From NCBI GenBank assembly GCA_020638525.1, contig JACKIL010000008.1, positions 1 to 64,000 of the forward strand: a DNA stretch of 64,000 nt, read 5' to 3'. The notes under the pieces were generated by a model. That model did no database searches, was not told where the DNA came from, and saw only the letters and a program-made list of their open reading frames with translations. The stretch comes from Caulobacterales bacterium. Lineage in GTDB: Bacteria > Pseudomonadota > Alphaproteobacteria > Caulobacterales > Parvularculaceae. The translations under genes were made by a program, and so were the position numbers. Below are positions 9,106 through 17,134 of this stretch, one piece after another; positions within the stretch are counted from its first letter, which is position 1; every line of letters begins with the position of its first letter.

Positions 9106-9552
9106 ATGGGGATCGACGGAATTCTTTCTGCACTGGGGCTCGGCGCGTTCGCAGGCGACGCCTATTTCATAGCGCAATTGGCGTTGGCTTTGGTGAGCTC
9201 GTTGCTCTTCCTCTGCTCTATCGTCGTATGCGCCATGGCCTTCAAAGCAGCTGGCGTCGCCAAGCGCGCCCGGGGCGAGGCGGGAGATCTCGCCGTCGAA
9301 GTCCGGAGACTGACGGCTCAGGTCGAAAGCGCGACTGCACGGCGTTCCGGCACGCGCATCCCCTCCGTCGCCGCTGAAGAACAGGGCGAAGCGGAGTTCG
9401 CCTCGGACGAAGCCTCCCATGCAGAGGAAGAGCAGGGCGGGGATTATGCAGATGCGGAAGCCGCGCCTGATCGCACGCTGGAAGAAGCCAAGAAAGCAGC
9501 CACGATTCCGTCAGCGCTGCTGCGCCGCAGGGTGATGAAGCGCCGCGCCTAG
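9106..9552 (+). CDS. Hypothetical single-span membrane protein with acidic tail
   Basis: A 148-residue protein of unknown function. One transmembrane helix is visible (about residues 20-43, FIAQLALALVSSLLFLCSIVVCAMAF). It is followed by a short predicted coiled coil (EAGDLAVEVRRLTAQVESATAR) and a long Glu/Asp/Ala-rich tail ending in a basic cluster (LLRRRVMKRRA). The internal ATG at 9106 is preferred because the upstream extension has no hydrophobic or family signal. Its stop overlaps the end of the convergent kdsD gene by 4 bases. Confidence 0.6.
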   Translation: MGIDGILSALGLGAFAGDAYFIAQLALALVSSLLFLCSIVVCAMAFKAAGVAKRARGEAGDLAVEVRRLTAQVESATARRSGTRIPSVAAEEQGEAEFASDEASHAEEEQGGDYADAEAAPDRTLEEAKKAATIPSALLRRRVMKRRA

Positions 9553-10505
9553 AGCACGCCCGTCGACAAGCAATCGTGCACATGGACGAGCCCGACCGGC
9601 TTGCCGCCTTCAACAACAAACACGGCCGTAATCTTGTTCCGGCTGAGGAGCGCCAACGCATCGCCCGCCAGAGCGTCTGGCGGCAGCGTTTTCGGTGAGC
9701 GGGTCATCGCGTCGCGAACCGGAGAGGCGGCATCGACGCTGCCGAATTTACGGCGCAAATCGCCATCGGTCAGGATGCCGACAAGCTTGCCATTCCTGTC
9801 GATGATTCCGACACAACCGAAGCCGCCTTTGTTGAGAGCTTCAATCGCAGCGCCGGTTGTCTGATCCTCCGGACAGAGTGGCGTAGACTTCAAATCATGC
9901 ATCAAGTCCCGCACGCGGCGCAGCGCGGCGCCGAGCGTGCCGCCCGGGTGGAAATCGTGGAAATCGCTCGCCGTGAAGCCTCGGTCACGCAAGAGCGCCA
10001 CCGCAAGCGCATCGCCTGCCGCCATCATCATGGTCGTCGAAGTGGTCGGAGCTCGGGTTTCGCTGCAAGCTTCATCGACTTTTGGCAGCAATATCACAGC
10101 GTTGGCTGCCTTAGCTAAGGCTGAACCCGCGCCGGAGGTGATTGCAGCGACTGGAATCGAAAACCGTGACGCGTGGCCAAGGAGGTCGCGCAATTCAGCA
10201 GTTTCACCAGACTTTGACAGGGCGAGAATGACGTCGTCCCGAGCGATCATTCCCAGATCCCCGTGGCTTGCCTCGGCCGGATGAACGAACAGGGCAGGCG
10301 CGCCGGTCGATGAAAAGGTCGCCGCAATCTTCCTGGCGATATGACCTGATTTGCCCATGCCTGTGACGATGATCCGTCCTTTGGCGCTCCGGAGCAGGGC
10401 GAGAGCCCGCTCGAACTCCTCGCCAAGGCTGTCGCGGAGCGCTTCGAGACCCTGAATTTCGAGGCTGAGAACGCCGCGGGCGATCTCCAACGCAGATTTC
10501 ATCAT
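9549..10505 (-). CDS. kdsD: Arabinose-5-phosphate isomerase (KdsD/KpsF)
   Basis: About 318 residues: an N-terminal SIS sugar-isomerase domain (RIIVTGMGKSGHIARKIAATFSSTGAPALFVHPAEASHGDLGMI) and two C-terminal CBS domains. It converts ribulose 5-phosphate to arabinose 5-phosphate, the first step towards Kdo. The kdsA gene for the next step in the pathway is divergent, with starts close together, so they may share a control region. Start choice is uncertain: 10505 or 10502 (ATG) is preferred, but the frame is open to a TTG at 10571. Confidence 0.9.
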   Translation of the reverse strand: MMKSALEIARGVLSLEIQGLEALRDSLGEEFERALALLRSAKGRIIVTGMGKSGHIARKIAATFSSTGAPALFVHPAEASHGDLGMIARDDVILALSKSGETAELRDLLGHASRFSIPVAAITSGAGSALAKAANAVILLPKVDEACSETRAPTTSTTMMMAAGDALAVALLRDRGFTASDFHDFHPGGTLGAALRRVRDLMHDLKSTPLCPEDQTTGAAIEALNKGGFGCVGIIDRNGKLVGILTDGDLRRKFGSVDAASPVRDAMTRSPKTLPPDALAGDALALLSRNKITAVFVVEGGKPVGLVHVHDCLSTGVL

Positions 10506-10591
10506 CAGTTCGACACCAAGCTTGCTTGCCCTTACCTGAGGCACGCGCCATTTAAGGGCTATTCGCACCAAATGCCACGGGAGCAGGGCAG

Positions 10592-11464
10592 ATGTCTCAC
10601 GCCGGACGGATCGTCTCGATCAAGAGCTCAAAACAGCCGGTCGAGTTCGGCAACCACCTGCCTGTGACGTTCATCGCGGGGCCTTGCGTTCTCGAAAGTC
10701 GGGCGCACGCGCTTGAATGCGCGACTGCGCTGGCGGAGATCGCCGGAAGGCTCGGGGTTGGGCTTGTCTACAAGACCTCTTTTGACAAGGCGAACAGGAC
10801 AAGTGGGCGCGGCGCGCGCGGGATGGGCCTTGATGCGTCTTTGCCGATCTTTGCGGAGATCCGTGAAAAGACGGGGCTTCCGCTTCTCACCGACGTGCAC
10901 GAACGCAAACAATGCGCGCCCGTCGCAGAGGTCGTCGATATTCTCCAGATACCCGCTTTCCTGTGCCGTCAGACGGACCTGCTTGAAGCCGCCGCGAAAA
11001 CGGGCCGCATCGTCAATGTGAAGAAAGGCCAGTTTCTCGCGCCGTGGGACATGAAGAATGTCGTCGAAAAGATCACCGGCGCGGGGAACCAGAACGTGCT
11101 CGTGACCGAACGGGGAGCGAGCTTTGGTTACAATACGCTTGTGTCAGACTTCCGCAGCCTGCCGATTATGGCGAAGGAAACGCATTGTCCGGTCATTTTT
11201 GATGCGACGCACTCCGTACAGCAACCGGGTGGGCTTGGCGGAGCGTCGGGCGGACAGCGTGAATTCGTCCCTACGCTCGCGCGCGCCGCTGTCGCCGTCG
11301 GCGTTGCAGGTATTTTCGCGGAAACGCATCCCAACCCGGATAAGGCGCCGTCGGACGGGCCTAACATGATCCCGCTACGCCACTTCGAAACTTTCGCTCG
11401 CGAATTGATGGAACTCGACGCTATCGCCAAGCGCCGCAAGTCGCTCCACTTCTTCTCGGAGTAG
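10592..11464 (+). CDS. kdsA: 2-dehydro-3-deoxyphosphooctonate aldolase (Kdo-8-phosphate synthase)
   Basis: A 290-residue DAHP-synthase-superfamily enzyme. Motifs: FIAGPCVLES, YKTSFDKANRTS, LLTDVHE, DILQIPAFLCRQTDLL, NVKKGQFLAPWDM and VIFDATHSVQQPGG. It condenses phosphoenolpyruvate with arabinose 5-phosphate to give Kdo-8-phosphate for lipopolysaccharide core synthesis. The gene is paired divergently with kdsD and ends 1 bp before the convergent galU end, so no terminator room exists between them. Confidence 0.95.
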   Translation: MSHAGRIVSIKSSKQPVEFGNHLPVTFIAGPCVLESRAHALECATALAEIAGRLGVGLVYKTSFDKANRTSGRGARGMGLDASLPIFAEIREKTGLPLLTDVHERKQCAPVAEVVDILQIPAFLCRQTDLLEAAAKTGRIVNVKKGQFLAPWDMKNVVEKITGAGNQNVLVTERGASFGYNTLVSDFRSLPIMAKETHCPVIFDATHSVQQPGGLGGASGGQREFVPTLARAAVAVGVAGIFAETHPNPDKAPSDGPNMIPLRHFETFARELMELDAIAKRRKSLHFFSE

Positions 11465-11465
11465 A

Positions 11466-12338
11466 CTAGCCTTTGAGGCGCGCGGATGCGTAAGCCTTGA
11501 ATGCTGACGCCAGTTCGGGGTTTTTGAGGCCGAGGTCGAGATTGGCCTGCAGCCAGCCTAGCTTCGAACCGCAATCGTGAATGACGCCCTCGCAGATGCA
11601 GGCGTGGAACGTCTGCTTTGAATTAAGGGCGTTCATGGAGTCGGTGAGCTGTATCTCGCCGCCGGCGCCGCGTTCCTGCTTTTCAAGCAAAGAGAAAATC
11701 TCGGGCTGCAGAATGTAGCGCCCGATGATGCGGAAATTCGATGGAGCGTTTTCAGGCGCTGGCTTTTCGACCATGCCGGTCATTTCAATGAGCGAGCCCT
11801 TGCGAGCTTTCGGCGCGATGACGCCGTATTTGCTCGTTTCCTCGAGAGGCACTTCCTCCACCGCGACGATGTTGCCGCCAATCGAGGAGTAGGCCTCGAC
11901 CATCTGCTTCAGAAATCCCGGTCGATCCGGAACGATTTCGTCGGGAAGCGACACCGCGAAGGGCTCGTCGCCGACAAGCTCGCGAGCGCACCAGACGGCG
12001 TGACCGAGCCCGAGCGGCGCCTGTTGACGCGTATAAGTCACCGTTCCGGCGACAGGCACCGTCTTCAAGACATTGTCCAAAATTGCGGTTTTGTTCTTTT
12101 CCTTGAGCGTCGTCTCGAGCTCGAACGCATGATCGAAATAGTCTTCGATCGCGCCTTTCCCGCGTCCCGTTACGAGGATGACCTGCTCTATTCCAGCTTC
12201 GCGCGCCTCCGCCACCACGTAGTCGATGAGCGGCCGGTCCACGACGGGCAGGAGCTCCTTCGGCATCGATTTCGTGGCGGGCAAAACGCGCGTGCCAAGG
12301 CCTGCGACCGGAATGACGACTTTGCGGACAGGTTTCAT
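11466..12338 (-). CDS. galU: UTP-glucose-1-phosphate uridylyltransferase
   Basis: A 290-residue nucleotidyltransferase. The N-terminal signature KVVIPVAGLGTRVLPATKSMPKELLP is the nucleotide-binding motif of GalU enzymes. Further matches are LIDYVVAEAREAGIEQVILVTGRGKGAIEDYFD and LGLGHAVWCARELVGDEPFAVSLPDEI. It makes UDP-glucose for envelope polysaccharides and glycolipids. It sits next to the Kdo genes, giving a small envelope-sugar neighbourhood. Confidence 0.95.
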   Translation of the reverse strand: MKPVRKVVIPVAGLGTRVLPATKSMPKELLPVVDRPLIDYVVAEAREAGIEQVILVTGRGKGAIEDYFDHAFELETTLKEKNKTAILDNVLKTVPVAGTVTYTRQQAPLGLGHAVWCARELVGDEPFAVSLPDEIVPDRPGFLKQMVEAYSSIGGNIVAVEEVPLEETSKYGVIAPKARKGSLIEMTGMVEKPAPENAPSNFRIIGRYILQPEIFSLLEKQERGAGGEIQLTDSMNALNSKQTFHACICEGVIHDCGSKLGWLQANLDLGLKNPELASAFKAYASARLKG

Positions 12339-12374
12339 GAATGGTCTCTGTGAAGTTCCAGGTTGAATGGCCGA

Positions 12375-13553
12375 TTAATCCGGCACCTTGTTGATCGGGC
12401 TGTCACCCAGATCAATTGTTTCCTCAATCGGATCAAGGTTCATGTACTCGTCCTCGATCCGCTGGGCGACATTTCCGGCCCGCCGCCGAGCGTCCTCGGC
12501 GAGGTCGAAATAAAAGAGGTTATAGTTCTGCGCACGCCATTTCGCTCCGAAGAGCGCCCGGCGGCGGAGAAAGTCCTGAGAAGGGCGATCGACGACAAGG
12601 ATGCCGCCTACGCATTTCGCGCCGACAGCATGCGTTACGGCAGGCGGCGTGCCGCCGAAACGAATGCCTGTTGCTGAGGCGGCGCCGATATGATCTTCCG
12701 GGCCCGCATATTCCTCGGTGATCGTCCATGTCAGCGGATTGACGCACAGGAGCGGCTCTCCCGCCGTGGGCGCGAGGCCGCCAGAACCTGACCAGCTCAT
12801 GGAACGCAAACGCACTCGCTTCATTTCGCCGTCAAACTTCGGCTCAAGATCGATATACGAGATAACGCAGCGCACATCGTCGGGGCTCGAGCAGGGCGGC
12901 GTTTTCGCCAGCGTGGATTTAAAAAGGCCGAGCGGCGTCGCCTGATTGATGATGTATGCGACCGCAAGCCGGTTTCTGAGGGCTTCGTCTTTCTGGAAGA
13001 ACTCCTGAAGCAACCCCTGAACGTGCAACCCGCCTTGGCCGTACCCAGCGAGGATCAGGGGCCGCTTGCCGTCGGTCGTCGCTAGGAACGCCTTGAACGC
13101 CGCACGGACATCGTCATAGGCGAAACGCCGCGCAGCTTCGCCGTCGAACTTGTTCGTGAAAAAGGCGTAGAGCGTCGCCTGCCGGTAGCGGGGCCCGAAT
13201 ATGGGTCCAATTCCTAGGAATGGCCCAGCCTGATTGGGCGCAGCCGTCTGTTTGAGCACCAGGTCGGATGCCGCATCGCCGATTGGCGCATTCCAGCTTT
13301 TGCCGGAATAGTAGGTCGTGGAATGGACGTAGAAGACATCCGCCTGGCCGGTCCCGACTTCCTTGTCCGGCCAGAGCACCCAGGCGCCCCGAGCGCCATA
13401 GGCCGGCGGCGGAGGCGGGGGCGCGATCTGAAAGGGCGTTCGCGGGTTGGCGCGAAATCGCGCGATATTGTCTTGAAAAACGAATACCGCCGCGACGATC
13501 GCGGTGAGGAGGCCCACAGAAGCCAGCAGAAGCGTCGACTTTCGCCAGTTCAA
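12375..13553 (-). CDS. DUF3089-family alpha/beta-hydrolase-like protein lacking the nucleophile
   Basis: A 392-residue protein with an N-terminal membrane anchor or signal (about 8-27) and a proline run at 45-50. The DUF3089 signature ADVFYVHSTTYYSGKSWNAP is clear. At the expected nucleophile elbow, where family members normally read GHSQG, this protein reads LILAGYGQGGLHVQG, so the serine position is Gly172. The bases at about 13038-13052 confirm the reading. It may be a pseudoenzyme or use another residue. It lies 36 bp upstream of galU on the same strand and may be transcribed with it. Confidence 0.8.
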   Translation of the reverse strand: MNWRKSTLLLASVGLLTAIVAAVFVFQDNIARFRANPRTPFQIAPPPPPPAYGARGAWVLWPDKEVGTGQADVFYVHSTTYYSGKSWNAPIGDAASDLVLKQTAAPNQAGPFLGIGPIFGPRYRQATLYAFFTNKFDGEAARRFAYDDVRAAFKAFLATTDGKRPLILAGYGQGGLHVQGLLQEFFQKDEALRNRLAVAYIINQATPLGLFKSTLAKTPPCSSPDDVRCVISYIDLEPKFDGEMKRVRLRSMSWSGSGGLAPTAGEPLLCVNPLTWTITEEYAGPEDHIGAASATGIRFGGTPPAVTHAVGAKCVGGILVVDRPSQDFLRRRALFGAKWRAQNYNLFYFDLAEDARRRAGNVAQRIEDEYMNLDPIEETIDLGDSPINKVPD

Positions 13554-13777
13554 CGGGCGAGCCCTTCCGTTCGGCGCAGGCGGCTGGAAAGCGGCCGTAA
13601 ATGCGGCGTTACTGATCGGACAGCGCCGCGTTTAGCCATAGAATCTTCACCTTACGCCTGATAATCGATTGTCCGGGCACGATCGGCGCCTAACTAGTGA
13701 ATAATCGGGCCTTGGCGCGATGTCACGCGCCCGGCCCCGAACCGGACTGCAGAAGCGGTCGACGAGCACAAAGTAGT

Positions 13778-14638
13778 ATGGAAAACGACAATCAGGAAGA
13801 AACGAGGGAGCCTGCCGGCAAGGCGGGGCCGGAGAAGGACAAGGACGGTGTCCTCATCAGGCCTCCACGCAAGAGCCTGCTCTCCAACCTGTGGTCGAGC
13901 TTTCTTGCCGGCGTCGTCGTCGTCGCGCCGATCGCGATTACGGTCGCGCTCGTCTACTGGTTCCTGACCGGCCCCATGGCGGAGGTCGACACCTTCGTCA
14001 AACGCGTCATTCCCGAGAATGACAGCAGCTTCAACGCAATATTCCGTGCGACGCCGTTCTTCGGCGTGCTCGTCGCCTTCGCGGCGATCGTGCTTCTCGG
14101 CGCCTTTGCGAAGAACTTCGTCGGACGCGCCTTCATTCGCACGGGCGAAGAGATCCTCGATGCGGTGCCGATTGTCCGCAACCTCTACCGCTTCTTTAAA
14201 AATGTTTTCGAAACGGCGCTGCAGCAATCGGCGCGCTCCTTCAAGGAAGTGGCGCTTGTCGAATATCCGCGCCCCGGCGCTTGGGCGTTGTCCTTCGTCA
14301 TTGGCGAGTCGCGCGCAGAGATCGCCTATCGTCTTCGCGACGAGGGCGAGGAAATGACAGCCGTCTTCGTTCCCACGGTCCCGAACCCGACTTCCGGATT
14401 TCTTCTTTATGTGCCTCGCAGCACGCTTCGCCCGCTATCAATGACGGTCGAGGACGCGGCCAAGCTGATCTTCTCGATCGGCCTCGTCGTGCCGGAGTTT
14501 GTCGATCCGGACGAAGCGGTGAAACGACTTGAAGAAATCGTGAAAGCGGCCGCTCCTGAAAGGAAACCTGTGTTCCGCCTTTCAATGCGCGGACGCAGAC
14601 ACGGGCGCGACAAGTCTAGCCGGAACGAATCAGCCTGA
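13778..14638 (+). CDS. DUF502-family inner-membrane protein
   Basis: A 286-residue protein with two transmembrane helices: about residues 39-62 (FLAGVVVVAPIAITVALVYWFL) and about 90-112 (FFGVLVAFAAIVLLGAFA). After these come the DUF502 hallmarks GEEILDAVPIVRNLYRFFKNVFETALQ and VPTVPNPTSGFLLYVPRSTL. The N-terminal 30 residues are charged and cytosolic. Function is unknown, though DUF502 proteins are widespread. The internal ATG at 13778 gives the normal family start. The 3' end overlaps the convergent recG end by 23 bases. Confidence 0.85.
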   Translation: MENDNQEETREPAGKAGPEKDKDGVLIRPPRKSLLSNLWSSFLAGVVVVAPIAITVALVYWFLTGPMAEVDTFVKRVIPENDSSFNAIFRATPFFGVLVAFAAIVLLGAFAKNFVGRAFIRTGEEILDAVPIVRNLYRFFKNVFETALQQSARSFKEVALVEYPRPGAWALSFVIGESRAEIAYRLRDEGEEMTAVFVPTVPNPTSGFLLYVPRSTLRPLSMTVEDAAKLIFSIGLVVPEFVDPDEAVKRLEEIVKAAAPERKPVFRLSMRGRRHGRDKSSRNESA

Positions 14639-16697
14639 CCGCATCGTCGCGGCTGAAAAGGTAAAGCAGACAGCGCAGGGCCTCCCCGCGCTCTGACTTC
14701 AGCTCCGGATCTTTCTCGATGATAAGGCGCGCATCATCGCGGGCTGCGGCGAGAAGTTCGCCATGGGCGGCGATATCGGCAATCCGGAACTCCGGGAAGC
14801 CCGATTGCGCCGCGCCCAACACATCTCCAGCGCCGCGCAGGCGCAGGTCTTCTTCCGCGATACGGAAACCGTCTTCTGTTTCTCGCAAAATGCTGAGCCT
14901 AGCCTTCGCGGTTTCGCCGAGCGGTCCTTTATAGAGCAGGATACAACTTGCGGGTTTCACGCCGCGGCCAACGCGCCCGCGAAGCTGATGAAGCTGGGCG
15001 AGGCCGAAATGTTCAGCGTGCTCGATGACCATAATCGTCGCATTCGGCGCGTTGACGCCGACCTCGATTACAGTCGTCGCGATGAGCACGGAGAGTTCGC
15101 GTTCGTGGAATTTCTCCATGACGGCGTCTTTTTCCGCGCCGCTCATGCGGCCATGGACGAGGCCGACGCGATCGCCGAACCGTTCGCGCATTTCATTATA
15201 GCGGTCTTCGGCGGCGGTAAGGGGAACGAGTTCAGACTCTTCGACGAGCGGACACACCCAGTAAATCTGCTCACCTGCTTCCGCCGCGCGCTTGACGCCC
15301 GCGATCACTTCTTCGATGCGCTCGACGGGCACGGCGCGCGTCGTCACCGGCTTGCGGCCGGGCGGCTTCTCGCGGATCGCGCTCATCTCCATGTCGCCGT
15401 AGACGGCAAGGGCCAGAGTGCGCGGAATGGGCGTCGCTGTCATGACGAGCATGTCGGGGCGGGGCCCCTTCTCAGACAAAGCCATTCGCTGGTGGACGCC
15501 GAAGCGGTGCTGCTCGTCGACGATGATGAATCCGAGCTCCTTATAGGCGACGTCTTCCTGAAAGAGCGCATGAGTGCCGAGGACGATCTGAGCCTCGCCC
15601 GAAGCAATGCGTCCGAGTTTCTCGCTCCGAGCGGCGCCTTTGTCTCGGCCCGTGACGATTTCGAGGCTGACGCCCGCCGCCTCAGCGAGCGGGCTCAGCG
15701 TTTCGAAATGCTGGCGCGCGAGGATTTCCGTCGGCGCCATGAGAGCGGCCTGCGCGCCTGCCTCAACCGCATTGAGCATGGCGAGAAAGGCGACAATCGT
15801 TTTGCCTGACCCGACATCGCCCTGAAGCAAGCGCACCATGCGCTCAGGCGCTTCCATGTCGGCGTTGATTTCCTTGAGCGCGTTCTCCTGCGCTTCGGTC
15901 AGTTTGAATGGAAGGCTCTTCCTGACTTTTGCGCGCAGCGTTCCATCGCCGACGATCGACCGACCGATCGACTTCATCCGCACGCGGCGAATAAGCGCGA
16001 GCGCAAGCTGGTTCGCGAGGAGCTCGTCATAGGCGAGGCGCTGCCGCGCCGGCTGAAGCGCGGAAAGCTCCGCCGTCGATGTCGGCGAATGCGCCGTCAT
16101 CAGAGCATCGTTCCATCCGAGCCAATCCTGACGCTTGATCCATGCAGCGTCCTGCCATTCAGAAAGGCGCGGCGCGCGCGCGACGGCGGCCCCGACCGCC
16201 TTTCGCATCACATTCGCGGTGAGCCCCTGTGTGAGCGGGTAGACCGCCTCAAAGAGCGGCATCGCATCAGGGTCCTTGGGGTCGGCGATATGGTCCGGAT
16301 GCGTCATCTGCCGCGCGCCGGCATATTCCTCGATCTTGCCGCTGATGAGGCGCGTCTCGCCTTCGGGCAGGGCGCGTTTCAGATAGTCCGGCTTTCCCCG
16401 GAAGAAGATCAGCGTGATGAATCCCGTCTCGTCCGAGCAGATCACCCGGTAGGGAAGGCGCGGCGAGCGCGGCGGATCGTGCTTGTCGATGCGGACTTCG
16501 AGCGTCGCTAGCGCGCCAAAGGGAGCGTCCGCGATCTTCGGGCGCGCGCTGCGGTCGATGACGCCCGACGGGAGGGTGAGGATGAGGTCTATGACGCGCG
16601 GGCCCGCCGCCCGCGCGACGAGCACGGCGAGCTTCGGCCCCACGCCGGGCAGGGTCGTCACGTCTGCGAAAAGCGGATTGAGGATGGGCGGCCGCAT
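14616..16697 (-). CDS. recG: ATP-dependent DNA helicase RecG
   Basis: A 693-residue helicase. An N-terminal wedge/OB-fold region is followed by a superfamily 2 core: Walker A RLLQGDVGSGKTIVAFLAML, Walker B IIVDEQHRFGVHQR, motif III TATPIPRTLALAVYGD, and motif VI QLRGRVGRG. RecG remodels stalled forks and branched DNA. Slightly shorter than the Escherichia coli protein but complete. It is divergent from sdhE and mfd, an order common in alphaproteobacteria. Confidence 0.96.
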   Translation of the reverse strand: MRPPILNPLFADVTTLPGVGPKLAVLVARAAGPRVIDLILTLPSGVIDRSARPKIADAPFGALATLEVRIDKHDPPRSPRLPYRVICSDETGFITLIFFRGKPDYLKRALPEGETRLISGKIEEYAGARQMTHPDHIADPKDPDAMPLFEAVYPLTQGLTANVMRKAVGAAVARAPRLSEWQDAAWIKRQDWLGWNDALMTAHSPTSTAELSALQPARQRLAYDELLANQLALALIRRVRMKSIGRSIVGDGTLRAKVRKSLPFKLTEAQENALKEINADMEAPERMVRLLQGDVGSGKTIVAFLAMLNAVEAGAQAALMAPTEILARQHFETLSPLAEAAGVSLEIVTGRDKGAARSEKLGRIASGEAQIVLGTHALFQEDVAYKELGFIIVDEQHRFGVHQRMALSEKGPRPDMLVMTATPIPRTLALAVYGDMEMSAIREKPPGRKPVTTRAVPVERIEEVIAGVKRAAEAGEQIYWVCPLVEESELVPLTAAEDRYNEMRERFGDRVGLVHGRMSGAEKDAVMEKFHERELSVLIATTVIEVGVNAPNATIMVIEHAEHFGLAQLHQLRGRVGRGVKPASCILLYKGPLGETAKARLSILRETEDGFRIAEEDLRLRGAGDVLGAAQSGFPEFRIADIAAHGELLAAARDDARLIIEKDPELKSERGEALRCLLYLFSRDDAVRLIRSG

Positions 16698-16757
16698 CGC
16701 CCGCTTTATCGGCGGTTTCGCATGGATTGTCTAAGCCCGAGGCGCTAAGACCCGCCC

Positions 16758-17039
16758 ATGACCAGCGACACCGCCACCCGCCGCAAGCGGCTCCTCTATC
16801 AGGCCCAGCACCGGGGCTTTAAGGAAGCCGACCTCATCATCGGGAACTTCGCCGCCGACGAACTCGGGGCGATGAGCGAGGCTGACCTTGATGAGTTCGA
16901 GGCGTTGCTCGCCTTCAACGATCATGACCTCTATCGCTGGATCCTGGGCGAGGGCGAGCCGCCGGAAGGCGTCGCCGGGCCCGTTTTTCAGCGCCTCAGG
17001 AAATTCGACGTCTCGAAATTTACCGCTCCGCGAGATTGA
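16758..17039 (+). CDS. sdhE: Succinate dehydrogenase assembly factor SdhE
   Basis: A 93-residue protein of the SdhE/Sdh5 (DUF339) family, which promotes covalent FAD attachment to SdhA and FrdA. The key RGxxE motif is present as HRGFKEAD (Arg19, Gly20, Glu23), followed by EFEALLAFNDHDLYRWILG, the conserved second half. It lies between divergent recG and co-directional mfd, a common alphaproteobacterial arrangement; the 95-bp gap before mfd leaves co-transcription open. Confidence 0.92.
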   Translation: MTSDTATRRKRLLYQAQHRGFKEADLIIGNFAADELGAMSEADLDEFEALLAFNDHDLYRWILGEGEPPEGVAGPVFQRLRKFDVSKFTAPRD

Positions 17040-17134
17040 ACGGCTCCGGCTGAAGGGCTAGGTCTTCTCGCCTTGAACGCGACCGTCAAATCTGGCGGCC
17101 GCGCGTTTTGCGTTTGAGAGAATTCAGCACAGCC

